DNA of 64,000 nucleotides from Portulaca oleracea (lineage: Eukaryota > Streptophyta > Magnoliopsida > Caryophyllales > Portulacaceae), in assembly GCA_029582165.1 (NCBI GenBank), contig CM055874.1, positions 26,678,383 to 26,742,382 on the forward strand, given 5' to 3'. Under the pieces are notes generated by a model. The model worked only from the letters and a program-made list of their open reading frames with translations, searched no databases and was not told the DNA's origin. Made by a program: the position numbers and the translations under genes. Positions 32,010 through 42,999 of the stretch are shown in pieces. Positions within the stretch are counted from its first letter, which is position 1. Every line of letters starts with the position of its first letter.

Positions 32010-33133
32010 AGGAGAGAGACAGTTTGTTGGAAAGTTGTTATGGAGAGAGAAAAAGAGAGAAGGTGATTTTGTGAGAGGAGGGAGTGGGACGTTTTGTAGG
32101 GGTGAAGGAGGTGAGAAGTGGTGCGTGGTTTGAAGGGGTACGAGATAGGTTTGGGTTGTGACTTAACTGTATTGACAGAAAGCTCACAATGTAATTACCT
32201 TAACTGTATTGATAGAAAGGTAAGAACGGATAGAACTAGGTTTCTAACTTGAATCCACAAGATAGACAACCTAGGGCTAACTTGATCTAGACCGCAACCT
32301 AGGATCAAGCTCTTCCTAACCACTTGGGTGCCATGCCAAGATACAATAGAAGAAAAGGGGTGAGAGTTTATCCAAACACTCGAGAGAAAGCAAAAAGCTT
32401 AATTGTATTCATAATTCAAAAGGTGTTGTTTGCCTTGAGAGGCTTACTATCCTATTTATACTAAGAGAGTCCTTAAGGGACTAGGACTCCTACTTGGCGT
32501 GTAATCCAAGTAGAATTCCCCTATCTAGACGTCATCCTACTACTACTCTCCCTTGGATTAGAATCCTTATCCTAGGGTGAGTTTGTTACAACTAACCTTA
32601 TCCTAGTTGGTTTGGCTTTCCTAATCCAATTTGGATTAGTTACAAAATAGCCAAATCTTTCTAGGATTCTTTAAAAGTGACGCCTAGTCCTACTAAACAA
32701 CACGAAATAATAAACCTAGGATGATCAAGTTTATAAATCACTTGTCATCTTACATTATTCTAAAATAATTAAAACACACCAAAACTATTATAAACTATAA
32801 TTAAATAAATTACATCCAAAAATCAAGATTAATAAATTGGACTTGTATTTCTTGAATTTGGACGTGCTCTCCTTGGGCCTGGCGTGATATTGAGCCCAAC
32901 TCTAGGATGTTTGAACATCCTCTTAAAATAATAAGCACACCATGTGAATGGGCCTTTGCAACTCAACTTTGTATCCTCCGTCTTTAATCCATCTTTTATA
33001 AATGACCCGAATCTCCCTTGTTGGGCCTGTGTTGGAAGAAGTCCTTTGATTAAGGACCCTATCTTGATACTTATACTTTAATTGGGCCTTCTTACTTGGG
33101 CTTAGAGGAGTAGAGGTGGGCTGATTTCCATCA
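32010..33133 (-). repeat. Family C LTR, 5' part in element sense
   Basis: The continuation of the LTR interrupted at 24323; the whole LTR is about 1.36 kb. A TATAAATA box lies on the - strand near 32453-32460. It ends TTTCCATCA. In element sense the LTR starts TGATGGAAATCAGCCC, almost the same as family A (TGATGGAGATCAGCCC). It serves C1 on its left and C2 on its right. Confidence 0.88.
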
Positions 33134-33751
33134 TTCCCCCCTAGTTGAAAGAAGTTTGTCCTCAAACTTGGAGGTTCAAGTTCAAAGACTTCAACTAACC
33201 CAACTACAATCTTCACATGGATCAAGACCTCCACATGAATCATGGTTGTGCCAATGACCTCCACGTGAATCAAGATCTTCACGTGTACCTCCATGTTGTG
33301 GTAGATTCGATCTTTCACACTCTTGCTGTGTAAGAATGTGTCTTGGACACACTTGCTGATGAAGGTCTTTAAAACCTGATTCATAAGTCTCATAATAATA
33401 CTAAAGACATAGATTAGGTCACAAGGTGTGACTAACCATACAGGGAGACTTCTTGGGACTTCAGCATCAGTAATCCCTAATTGAATCTGAACCAAGTTAT
33501 TTTCCTTCTTCTTTGCAATCACTAGGGCACTTGACTGAATAGTCTTCTTCTCAATTATACCCTTGGTGTGACAAGCAGCTGAATTTTGAACCTTTAGAGT
33601 GGAATTAGGGTTCACGTGACCTCCTGCAGATGAAAGCTCACGTTGATTGGACTCCTTGGAGGCTTGTACCACTGAATCCTCGTGATTGGCGACAGTAAGG
33701 GGATTCTTTTCTGAGCTGACGTGGCCAAGGCTGGATGGAACAACCTCCTTT
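33134..33751 (-). pseudogene. 3' tail of element C2
   Basis: It begins at the polypurine tract and matches C1 21615-22215 closely, including the RLMNQVLKTFISKCV RT remnant. The open frame continues about 283 codons (32923-33771). It has no RT active site or integrase. It is interrupted at 33751 by a solo LTR. Confidence 0.8.
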
Positions 33752-35466
33752 TGATGAAGATCAACCCACACCTCCTCACTCGGCGCAAGTACGCAATGAG
33801 GTCATCCATGATTCCAAGAAGGGCCTTGGCAAAATGGGAGGCCATTCGCCCTACATGAGGCCCTCTCCACCATTCTCAATACCTCGGGATTGAGACATCT
33901 CCTCCATTTTGTGCCAAGGAGACTTTTGTAGCATGATTTCCAAGCTTCCCAGATTTCCCAAGAACAAGTCAGCTGAAGGGCATTTGCATTCTGCACAGCT
34001 ATTTCAAATCTGGGAATGTATAGAGGACGTTTACTTGGAGACGATTGTTTTAAAGTGTGATGATGAGGTTAATCTTGTTCTTTTGAGTTAGTACTTGTGG
34101 TTCCCTTATCTTTGGACGTCACATAGTCCAGCCATGAAGTCAAGAAGAACGCAAATAGATAGAATGTCATTCATCCAGAATGATGCATATTCTGTTTGTG
34201 TCATTATCTCAAAGTTTAGACTTCTTCTTGATGGGAATCAGCCTCCACAAATCCAGTTGGTCCAAGAGTGCTATCATTTGGTGGGAGCAATCAAGAAGGG
34301 CATTGATGTAGAGGGAGGTCAAGGACATTCATCCCATGCGATGTCCTCACTTATTGTCTCAATATCTCAACATTGAGATCTCTCCTCCATCCTTTGCCTA
34401 AGAGTCTTTTGTAGAAGGCTCAAAGGACCTTCCATAATGTCTATGTTTGCAAGCTTTGAATGTCATTTAGGTTCTACACAACAGTTTGTTTCTGAACGCG
34501 CGATAAGGACCTTTATCTGGGGTCTGTTTGATATTTTGGTGTTCTTTCGAGGGTATTTTGGTCTTTTCACATAGGGTCCGTTTTTCTAATACCATTGGAG
34601 GTCCAAGGAAGGTTCCGGAAGGTTCCAGCTGCCTTTAAAACAAAACCACTTGTGTTTCTTCATTTGTCTTGCACGGATTGGGATCCAAGTGAAGTAAGAT
34701 GCTCCAGTAGAGAAGTGCCACGTGTAATGCTTCGATTGGACCTCCTTGCCATCCAATTGGACGAAAACCTCATGGTGAAGATATGTATTAGCTTAATTAG
34801 TTGTAATTAGTTTAATTAAGCAAGATTAGGAGGTTTCTTCGTCGTTAGGAAACCTCACTCTAGATGGTTTAGCTACTTGTGTACTTGCTTGCTAGCTTTC
34901 TTTATTTCCAGCCGTGTACTATCTAACTCATGTAATAGCATTCAGCCAAGACACATGACGTTTATGAAATAGAAAGCTTTGAGCTTCTTGTTTGTGAGTA
35001 TCTAAAACTAGTGATTGAATCGTGGTGAGTCTGTACCGGTATCAATCTCTAGTTATATCCCTTTAGTTCCAGCATTTTCCATTCCTTATAGTTGAGTTCA
35101 ATTTGTTTGAGTGAGTTCTTGATCCTTGGTGAGTTTCTTGATGTTATATGGTATGTGAGAACCAGGTTCTAATCGCCATTTGAGTTAAACACATCATTCT
35201 CCATTCGTAGTTGATGTTTTCTTCCTTTGGCGTTACTTCTCTGAACCAACGTAAGGTCCTTCAGCTGGTTCTTGATTTCCTTCGTGATCTTTGCCATTGT
35301 ATTGTTTATGCAAGTTTGGGTTCTCTCGTTGTTCTTAAGATAAAATCATCAACTGCTGCAATTTTCTCTCATTCGATTTGGTTCTTGATGTCTTTTGTGA
35401 GGTCCTTGGGTTCCTATGATGTTTCCTAGCTTACTGAGTTAAAGGTCCTTGGGCTGGGATACATCA
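33752..35466 (+). mobile_element. Solo LTR of family D, target duplication CCTTT
   Basis: A 1715-bp LTR, TGATGAAGATC...GGGATACATCA, flanked by CCTTT on both sides (33747-33751 and 35467-35471). Removing it and one CCTTT restores the C1 sequence exactly. It is related to the family A LTR: the start, GAGG[TC]C-rich upstream part, TAATTAGTTTAATTAAGCAAG block and CATCA end are all shared. It arose by recombination between two LTRs of a once-complete element. It contains no gene. Confidence 0.93.
34608..34625 (+). promoter_or_regulatory. Perfect four-unit heat-shock element in the solo LTR
   Basis: GAAggTTCcgGAAggTTC has four exact alternating units. It is about 190 bp upstream of the TAATTAGTTTAATTAAGCAAG block, the same relative place as the HSEs of family A, but with different spacer bases. 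No clear TATA follows. Confidence 0.65.
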
Positions 35467-35471
35467 CCTTT

Positions 35472-36073
35472 GGTTCACTAAACTCAGGGCGTTCAGTGAT
35501 CATGAAAGATATGATCTTTGAGTCACTCTTAGGAGCCAATTGTGATGCCTTTAGGGGAGCCAATGTAACCTTCTTATTTTTCACCATCAATGTGTAGGTA
35601 TTAGCTCTTCCATCATGTGTAACACTCCTGTCGAATAACCATGGTCTTCCAAGCAAAAATATATGACAAGCATCCTAGATAGTACATCACACCAAATAGA
35701 ATCTTGATAAGACTTTCCAATAGAAAAGCTTACCAAACAACGCAAATTCACTTTCAAGCCTTTACCCTGGTTGAGCCACTGAACAGTATAGGGCGTGGGG
35801 TGTGGTCTTGTAGGGAGCTGTAGCTTGTTCACCATAGTAGTTGAAACTGCATTAGTAAAGCTTCCACCATCGACGATCAAAGAACAAACGTTTCCTTGCA
35901 CAGTACAGCGGGAATGGAAGATAGATTCCTGTTGTTGCAGATCTTCAGGAACTGGAGAGCTATTCAGTACTCTCCTCATAACCAGCATCTCTCCTTGATC
36001 TGGTTCTTCCACAACCTCTTCTTCAGATTTGTTAGGGTTGGCGTGGGTTTTTTCCATCTATGTCCTCCGGTTC
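35472..36073 (-). pseudogene. Protease region of element C2
   Basis: Frame 35587-36057 has the acidic linker, GEMLVMRRVLN and the intact active-site strand LIVDGGSFTNAVSTT, followed by NKLQL and WLNQGK. A frameshift near CDVLS shifts into 35472-35656 ([15 protein letters not shown]). The Gag half upstream is missing. The element is cut at 36073, where an inverted C-LTR scrap begins. Confidence 0.82.
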
Positions 36074-36220
36074 AAGTGAATTATAAACTTGATCATCCTA
36101 GGATTAATATCTCGTGTGGTATTGATAGATTAGGCGTCACTTTTGATTCATAGATAGAGTTGGCTATTTTGTAACTAATCCAAACTTGATTAGGAAGCCA
36201 ATAACAACTAGGATAAGGTT
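36074..36220 (+). repeat. Inverted fragment of a family C LTR
   Basis: It matches, in reverse orientation, the C LTR around 32595-32745 (TTATAAACTTGATCATCCTAGG, the GCGTCACTTTT segment, CTATTTTGTAACTAATCC), with several differences. It abuts C2 at a 2-4 bp overlap. Confidence 0.75.
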
Positions 36221-37609
36221 TCACATAGACGACGACATGTGTGGGAGGGTGGCATATGGGACCCCCTCTTAATTCGCGGGTTGTGTTATCGCTACTACCC
36301 GCTGATTGCTTATTGTCCCTCAAAAATCTACTCTACCGTGACAGAATTGCTTATTGTCCCTCAATTACAAACTCAATCTTATTTGCTTTGTTTTGTGCTT
36401 CTTTTATGTGTTTTTTTTTTTTGTTTTGGTCAGAATAGTTTATATCATTCAAAAGTATAAAAATATTAGTGTATATAATTGACAACTTCCGTCACATAAC
36501 TGTAGGTACAAGCTTAATTTTAATCACATTGTTTCCCTATCAAGCGTCTCTTTTTGACCGAAAATATGATGCCGATCTCCATCATTACTAGATTCCTTTT
36601 GGCTTCAAGGCAGAGGCACGTATCCACTAGTTTCCTGCAAAAGGAAGTAGTTTCTACAAATTTCAATTGATTTGACTTATAGAGCATTTCATAGAATTTC
36701 ATGGAATTTCTTTTGTATTTTATAATGTTTGGCTAAAGTTACAAACTTTCTTGAGAAAATTTTGAAATTATACATATTTATAAGTGTTTGGTTTGGTTAT
36801 ATTATGAGCATTTTGGAAATTTTTACACTTTGGATCTCATTTATTACCGTGAATTAGTTTAATTTACCTACCATGAAAATTTTTCCCAGTGATTATTGTC
36901 AAATTTGGGCTCCATTTAAAATATTTTTCCTATTAACAAATGACGACCAAACATGGAAAATTTTAGTTAACTTGAAAAAGTTGATCAATTTTCCAAAGTA
37001 TTTTTATACAACCAAACAAACTCTTAAAACATTGAAAATATGTAATGACAAATCATATCCAAATTTTGCCCAACAAGCCATGACTTAGGCCATGAAACTT
37101 GCTCTAGTTCTAAATTTATCCCACGTTTTCAAAGAGACACTTGCCCTAATTTCTACATGGACAGGAAGCTCATGGAGGTTTTCTGACCTCGACAATGGCG
37201 AAGTTCAACTTAAATAAGAAGTAAGAATAAAGTATTGTCGCTTAAATTTTGTTAGGAAAAAAAGAATGAAAAATCATGGTGTGATTCCACGATATTTACC
37301 CAGAAACTAGATGTGGGACATTGTCAATTTGATAGTCGATTTTGCTATATTTTGTGCCAAAAAAGAACCTAAATTGTTCCTAGGTTAAATTCTAAAAATG
37401 TGTTAACATTTTACATGTTTTTAAGCACACCCTCTTTGTTATTCAAATTAATCTACTGACCCAATCAAATAAGGCGATGTTTGAAAACAAATAAGACAAA
37501 GCAATTAAACTAGGTCGACAAAGGTTCAAAACCTGGGCAGGGTAAGTGTGTTGATGTTAATTAATTTTTTTAAAAAAAAGGGAGGGGAGGGGGTGTTCAA
37601 AAGTCTTAA
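36221..37609. other. Intergenic, no gene recognised
   Basis: AT-rich sequence with short scattered frames only. The stretch 36715-37035 has weakly complementary ends (TTATAATGTTTGGCTAAAG / TACAACCAAACAAACTC) and could be a decayed MITE. I do not call it. Confidence 0.5.
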
Positions 37610-37856
37610 CTTAGGTAGCGTTCAGTAAGAATTCAATGGAAAATTTTTTATAAGAAGTTTTTAGGGAAAGTTTTCCCTGGAAAAAAATTTCCTTTAATCC
37701 CCCAAGAAAAATTTTCTTTAGGAAAATGTAGGAAATGGTGGGTCTCTATAATATTTTTCCCGAAATCAAGCTACATCCAAACATGGGGAAAATAATTCAA
37801 CTTAAAAAATTTGATCATTTCCCAAAAAATTTTAACAAATCAAGCGCAACCTTAGT
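37610..37856. mobile_element. Possible MITE with imperfect inverted ends
   Basis: About 247 bp. Left end TTAGGTAGCGTTCAGTAAG, right end (reverse complement) TAAGGTTGCGCTTGATTTG, about 11 of 19 matching. The GGTNGCG core and AT-rich body resemble hAT-type MITEs. No target duplication is clear. Confidence 0.4.
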
Positions 37857-38639
37857 GATTGTTTTTGAGTGATTATATGTCCCTCTTGAGCGAGCTAGGA
37901 TGCCTTTCTCAAATGTACTTGCCACTCTCAACTTATTTCGGTGAAATTGATTGTTTATGATAAATATGATCCATCAATCTCACAAATTTTATCTAAGGAA
38001 TTTATATATATTTTTTTTTTGCTTTCACCAAAAATTAAGCCATGATAAATAGACGTAGCCGCTAACTTAACTACCACATCTTTAGTCATTCATAAGCTAT
38101 TTATAATTCCAAAACCCTCATTAAATAGCCATAGAGTAGATGAAATATTCATTGAAGTTTTTCATCAAGTACTTGACGGAGAAGGCATAACAAAATCACC
38201 TAAATCAACCAACAAATCCATAAATATTATACATTATACAAGAAATATTCTCATTGTTGTAAATCCTTTTCAAAAGTAAATAGAAAACTTTTGCGGTTTA
38301 AGGATTTTGTAAACCCAAATTTAAACCATATTATTGGTCAATCAGTTTGTTGTAGTTAATCGTATTTGGAAATTAGAGACTGAAACCAACCAAAACCGTT
38401 GGTTCCTAAAAACTTATAGTAACCATCAAGGATGAAAAAGTAACATTTTGCTTTAAAATTTCAAATTTTGGTGCTAAATTAGTTAAAATCAATTAACCAT
38501 TTCATAAAAATGTAAAAATCAAACATAAATCGGTTCGGTTAACCTAAATTGTAATTTTTTTTAATAAAACAAATAGTAACCTATTTTACTGGTTCGGTTT
38601 TTGTGGTTTGGTTTGCGATTTAGGTTTTTGTTGGACAAT
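37857..38639. other. Intergenic, no gene recognised
   Basis: AT-rich. It contains a few GGTTCGGTT / GGTTTGGTTTGCGGTTT-like words around 38290-38630, reminiscent of decayed repeats, but no coding frame. Confidence 0.45.
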
Positions 38640-38790
38640 CCTACTTTTATGATAATATTTTTCATTACGAATTTAATAGTAGTAATTTTATATAATAAGT
38701 CATTATATATTAAAAAATTATAGTAAAAATTTTCAAGATTTGAATGTACAATTTACAAAGATGCTAATTAATATGAAAAGGAGGGATAAT
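38640..38790. mobile_element. Half copy of the MITE found at 44492-44756
   Basis: Its body (TTCATTACGAATTTAATAGTAGTAATTTTATATAAT..., TAATTAATATGAAAAGGAGGGA) matches the right half of the 44492 MITE. The left half is missing. Confidence 0.55.
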
Positions 38791-38800
38791 ATGAAAACTA

Positions 38801-39049
38801 CTACCTCCATCCCTGATTATTTGTCCTTAAAACTATTTTCGCAAAACCAAGGAATACACGAAATGAAGTAAAAGATTTATACATTATCAAAAATGTCCTT
38901 GAAAATACCATTGAAAAGGTGTAAAAAGTGCATTTATTAGGGATAAAATGAATATTATAGTTATTAGAAATATAAAAATTAGCTAATTAGACAAATAAAG
39001 AAGAATTGAGAAATTAATTAATTGGACAAATAAAAAGGGAAGGATGGAG
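38801..39049. mobile_element. Stowaway-like MITE with TA target duplication
   Basis: 249 bp with inverted ends CTACCTCCATCCCTGATTAT / CTCCATCCTTCCCTTTTTAT, both running into ATTTGTCC. It is flanked by TA (38799-38800 and 39050-39051). The ends fit the Stowaway consensus CTCCCTCCGTCCC. It sits about 270 bp upstream of the trihelix start codon. Confidence 0.78.
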
Positions 39050-39314
39050 TATTTTTAATGGAGAAATATATTTTTAGTGGGAAAGGAGAGGAGAGTGAAA
39101 GTTAAGTTAGGAGTGGAAATGTGAAATAAATAAGGACCACTAAAATGGTGATAAACCCTAATGGAGTAATGGATTTCACCGCTTGATTTAAATGTAGTTG
39201 ACCGAATAACCCTTGGGGTTACCCAAAATTAAAAAAAAAAAAAATCGCACCGACTGTAAGGTTTCTTTTTCCCGTACCTGCTCTCTCTTGGGGCGCTGTA
39301 ACCAGTAAATTTAG

Positions 39315-40964
39315 ATGCAGGGGAACTCACCCAAAACTTCAGAGGACTGCGAGAGGCGGGAAAATGAGGTAGAACTAGAACTAGAAGGTTCACTCGCACT
39401 GACCCTGGTCAAAGATGAGGAGTGTCTTCCTGCTGCTGGTGACAGCTTATCGGCTCCTAATCGGTGGCCTCAGCAGGAAACCTTGGCTTTGCTTAGGATA
39501 AGGTCTCATATGGATGCCGTCTTTCGTCAATCTTGCAATAAGGCTCCTCTCTGGGACCTCCTTTCACGGTATCTTATCATCCCACCTTAACTTTCTTATT
39601 TGCTTTTCATTGTGAAACAAGTTGATATTTTGTTGTCATTTTACAGTAGTAAGTCCGCTACAATTCAAGCTCACTTTGTCTGTCATTCTTTTCATTGCAT
39701 TTTTATCCTATTTTGTGGGTGTGGAGTATACATTTGGCATGTTTGTGTTTGAGTTTCCACCTTAATCCATGATGGAGCACCAGAGTTGGTATATTTTCTC
39801 CCCTACATGTTCCAGACTTGGGTGCCTAATTGCTGGGGTAACTAATAATTGGCTGGTTGTGTTAATGGTCTATTTGTTTCCAGCAAAATGGCTGAGCTTG
39901 GATATGATAGAAGTGCCAAGAAGTGCAAGGAGAAGTTTGACAACATATACAAGTACCACAAAAGACTTAAAAATTGCTCATATTCTCGCCCTACTGGAAA
40001 GACTTACAGGTTTTTCGATCAACTTGAAGCTTTAGATCATCATCAGGCATCTGTCCAAACATCACTCAACTTTGATTCAAGTCCCCAAGTTCCGATGCTA
40101 CCATCATCAGTCAACTTTGATTCAAGTCCCATCACCACTTCCACATCCATTTCCTACACTTCCGGGAGTGAGTTTGAGGGTTCAAGGAAGAAGAAGAGGA
40201 AATGGGTTGATTTCTTTCAGGAACTAATGAAATCTGTGCTTACGAAGCAAGAGGATTTGCAGAACAAGTTTCTGGAAGCGATCCATAGATGCGAGAATGA
40301 GAGGATGGCAAGAGAAGAGGAATGGAAGGCGCAAGAAATGGCTAGGATTAAGAGGGAGCAAGAGCTCTTGATGCAAGAGAGAGCAATATCAGCTGCCAAA
40401 GATGCAGCCGTACTTGCATTCCTGCAAAAAGTTATTGAACAGGGTAAGGATCCTAGTGTCCTAGGACAAACGGAGATAAACGGAGGCCCAGAAATGAGCA
40501 TTGTGCATAGAAACGAGAGAGACCCTGGGGATGAAAACCCTTGTTCAAGATGGCCAAAGGAAGAAGTTGAAGCCCTGATAAGGATCCGATCTAGCATCGA
40601 GCTGAATGATCAAGGAGGTGGGTCCAAGGGGCCTTTGTGGGAGGAGATATCCATGGCTATGAACAACATGGGCTACAAAAGAAGCGCTAAAAGGTGTAAA
40701 GAGAAATGGGAGAACATAAACAAATACTACAGGAGAGTGAGAGACAGCAACAAGCAGAGGCCTGTTGCTTCCAAAACATGTCCTTACTTTCACCTGCTCG
40801 ATGCACTGTATAGCATGAAGACCAAGAAGTTGGATAGTAGTAACAGTTCAGAAGCAGTTTGTAACTTGAGACCAGAAGAGCTTCTGATGCATATGCACAT
40901 GATGAATCACGATCGTTCGGGGCAAATGCAGGAACAGGAGTTGTTGCAGCAAGAAAATGGTTAG
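39315..40964 (+). CDS. GT-2-type trihelix transcription factor (two exons)
   Basis: Exon 1 is 39315-39568 and exon 2 is 39884-40964, joined across a GT...AG intron in phase 2 (CG|C = Arg85), giving 444 residues. Nuclear DNA-binding protein for GT-element promoters. The N-terminal trihelix domain is ~50-120 (R50-W51, third Trp position W80, then KKCKEKFDNIYKYHKR), followed by TYRFFDQLEAL. The basic stretch RKKKRKW at ~186-192 is a likely nuclear signal. The central helical region ~187-268 (FLEAIHRCENERM, ARIKREQELLMQERA, AAVLAFLQK) is typical of GT-2/GTL1 proteins. The C-terminal trihelix domain is ~307-374 (RWPKEEVEALIRIRS, GPLWEEIS, AKRCKEKWENINKYYRRV), followed by CPYFHLLDALY. Two trihelix domains define the GT-2 subfamily (PTL, GTL1, DF1, GT-2 relatives); I cannot pick the orthologue. 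The stop TAG at 40962 precedes an open acidic tail. The intron splits the first domain. Confidence 0.93.
39569..39883 (+). other. Intron of the trihelix gene
   Basis: 315 bp, GTATCT at the donor and TTTGTTTCCAG at the acceptor. Removing it joins LLSR to KMAELGYDRSAKKCKEKF, restoring a standard trihelix domain. Confidence 0.9.
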
Positions 40965-41099
40965 TTGATGATAACGGCTCAAGAATCAAGCCATAATGAG
41001 AATGATAGTCGCAATGAACACGAAGATGAAGATGAGCATGTGGAATATGAACAAGGTGATTATCAATCAGCTGCTCGCTATCCTTCTCATACAGAATGA
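40965..41099 (+). other. In-frame acidic tail after the trihelix stop codon
   Basis: Directly after TAG 40962-40964 the same frame is open for 44 codons to TGA 41097. It reads an Asn/Glu/Asp-rich segment (NENDSRNEHEDEDEHVEYEQ) and ends YPSHTE. Acidic tails of this kind end many GT-2-type proteins. Either the TAG is a recent nonsense change or sequencing error, or the tail is 3' UTR that looks coding. Confidence 0.6.
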
Positions 41100-42230
41100 A
41101 GGTCTTTAGCTAATATGAATTTTCTCTAAGGTTATGATATATTAGGATCTTAATGGTTGTAGTTGCTGCCATGAGTGATTTCTTTTGTGGGAGTCATCAT
41201 TTGAATTGAGAGTATATGTTATATGTATGTGTGGGAGAGAATTAGTGTGAGTGAACAAGTGATGTAGGTGCATCCATGCTTGTTTGTAAAGTGTGTTTTT
41301 ACAACAATTTTGGGTTTCTGGGATGCTTGTAAAATAGATACCAGTACACGAGTTACCACCATATATCTCTAGGTGGTCTTTTTTCTAATGAAAACTAAAA
41401 ATTCAGCCATATATTTGTTTTTCCTCTATAAATTAGGGATGGCAACCGGGCAGGTGCTGGTGTATATTCCCCGTCCCCTTCTCCGCACGGGCACCTCACC
41501 GCATCCCCGTCCCATTATCTGTTGCCGGTGGGGGAAATTTTCCTCCATCCCCATCTCCAACTGGTATCCAAACTAAGCGGGGATGAGACTTACACCAAAA
41601 TTAAGATAGAGGAATTATGGTTTGAGAGAATAAATTATTTATATATATGCTTGCGTTGCCAATAGTGCCCAAATACGCTTTCCGCCCCATCTATGTATAT
41701 TGCTTTGCTGTATTGTACTGCAAGTCCATGCTGCTGCTTCTTTTTTTGTTCTCGATTTCCATGCCACATCCACTATGTACTGTATAGTAGACAATCCCGT
41801 TTCCTTACAATTATGTTGTATCTACAACATTCGTTCTCTATTTTCATAATGAATCCTTTTACAGCCATGGTTCAGACACACAAGATCCTTGCCGTATGGA
41901 AGTCTATAATATATTCTCCAACGTTGCTTGTTGTATATTATCTCTATTTACCAGATTTCTAGTTTTCGATATTGCCCACATGACAGCAACAAAACAAGCA
42001 AGTCGAGTACCCCCATCTTATCAGTATTCATTAAATATCTCAACCAGTCTTCAAGTCATGTCGTTCATTCAAAGTCAATAGCTGGGTTTTTAATTCCCAA
42101 TGGACATGTTTGTCAGAAAGTCCGAGCAATCTGACATCTTCTGAATAAATAATGATCCATGGTTTCAAACTGAGAATCAAACCAACATGAGTTGTCTTCT
42201 TGGAGCCCCTTCTCTTGTCGCCCCATCTAT
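41100..42230. other. 3' flank of the trihelix gene, no gene recognised
   Basis: It contains the probable 3' UTR. At about 41429-41580 there is a GC-rich stretch beginning TAGGGATGGCAACCGGGCAG with CCCCGTCCC-type words. This resembles the end of a hAT-type repeat common in plant genomes, but no second end is clear. The rest shows only short frames. Confidence 0.5.
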
Positions 42231-42265
42231 TTTTTTTTCTAAAAAAATGGGTAATACAATAAACA

Positions 42266-42955
42266 TTAGGAAGTCATTCTCTCAAGGAATCTGCCAAACG
42301 CATCCTCTCTTACAATCAGGGATAAATCTCTATGAAATTTATAATCAAAACAATAAGGTGAATCTAAACAAATCCCAAATTTAGCTAACCAATCCACTGC
42401 CAGATTTCCTTCTCCAAAAATATGATGAACTTCCACCTCTTCGCACATCGCCATAAATGCTTGAATATCTTGTACTACTTTATGAATCTCCCAAGGAACT
42501 TTGAAGATACCTTTAACAGCATTGATGAGGACTACATTATCCCCCTCCAAAATAACTCGTCGAATGCCACTGGACACATCATCTCTAATCCCGTTACACA
42601 TAGCTATGGCTTCAGCACCCAAAACCGAAGAAGTCCCCAAGTTGAAAGACGCCACTCGAAGCACCCTACCTTGATTATCCTGAATAATGTAGCCTCCACC
42701 AGCTTTGTTTGAACCCTTGGCTCCATCAGAGTTAATTTTATACGCTCCCTGTGAAGGTGGAGCCCACGAGACCCATTTAGAGCTCGCCCTATTAGATGAG
42801 GGACGGGATCCCAACTCACCCAAGGACTCAGCCAAACGTTCCCTGATTCTCCATTCAGCAGAAGCACGCTTCGCTCGTAATAACGTACTTCCCGAAGGTG
42901 TAGACTTTTGACTGAACACCACCAAATTCATCGTTTTCCAAATACTCCATAACAA
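42266..42955 (-). pseudogene. LINE RNase H-like domain (RVT_3)
   Basis: A 229-codon frame. NSDGAKGSNKAGGGYIIQD carries the first Asp, AEAIAMCNGI the Glu helix, EGDNVVLI the second Asp, and NLAVDWLAKFG the last Asp. It is the C-terminal part of the LINE ORF2. The upstream frame is closed by stops. Confidence 0.82.
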
Positions 42956-42999
42956 GGCTACTACTCTATCAAGAACGGACCGAACTGATCACTGACCCT

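Noticed and set aside
36715..37035. Possible MITE by weakly complementary ends
   Set aside because: End similarity is too low and no target duplication is seen.
39769..40035. Frame crossing the trihelix intron
   Set aside because: It reads through the intron in the wrong frame. Splicing at 39568/39884 restores the trihelix domain precisely.
40217..40989. - strand frames over the trihelix exon 2
   Set aside because: Antisense shadows of the coding exon.
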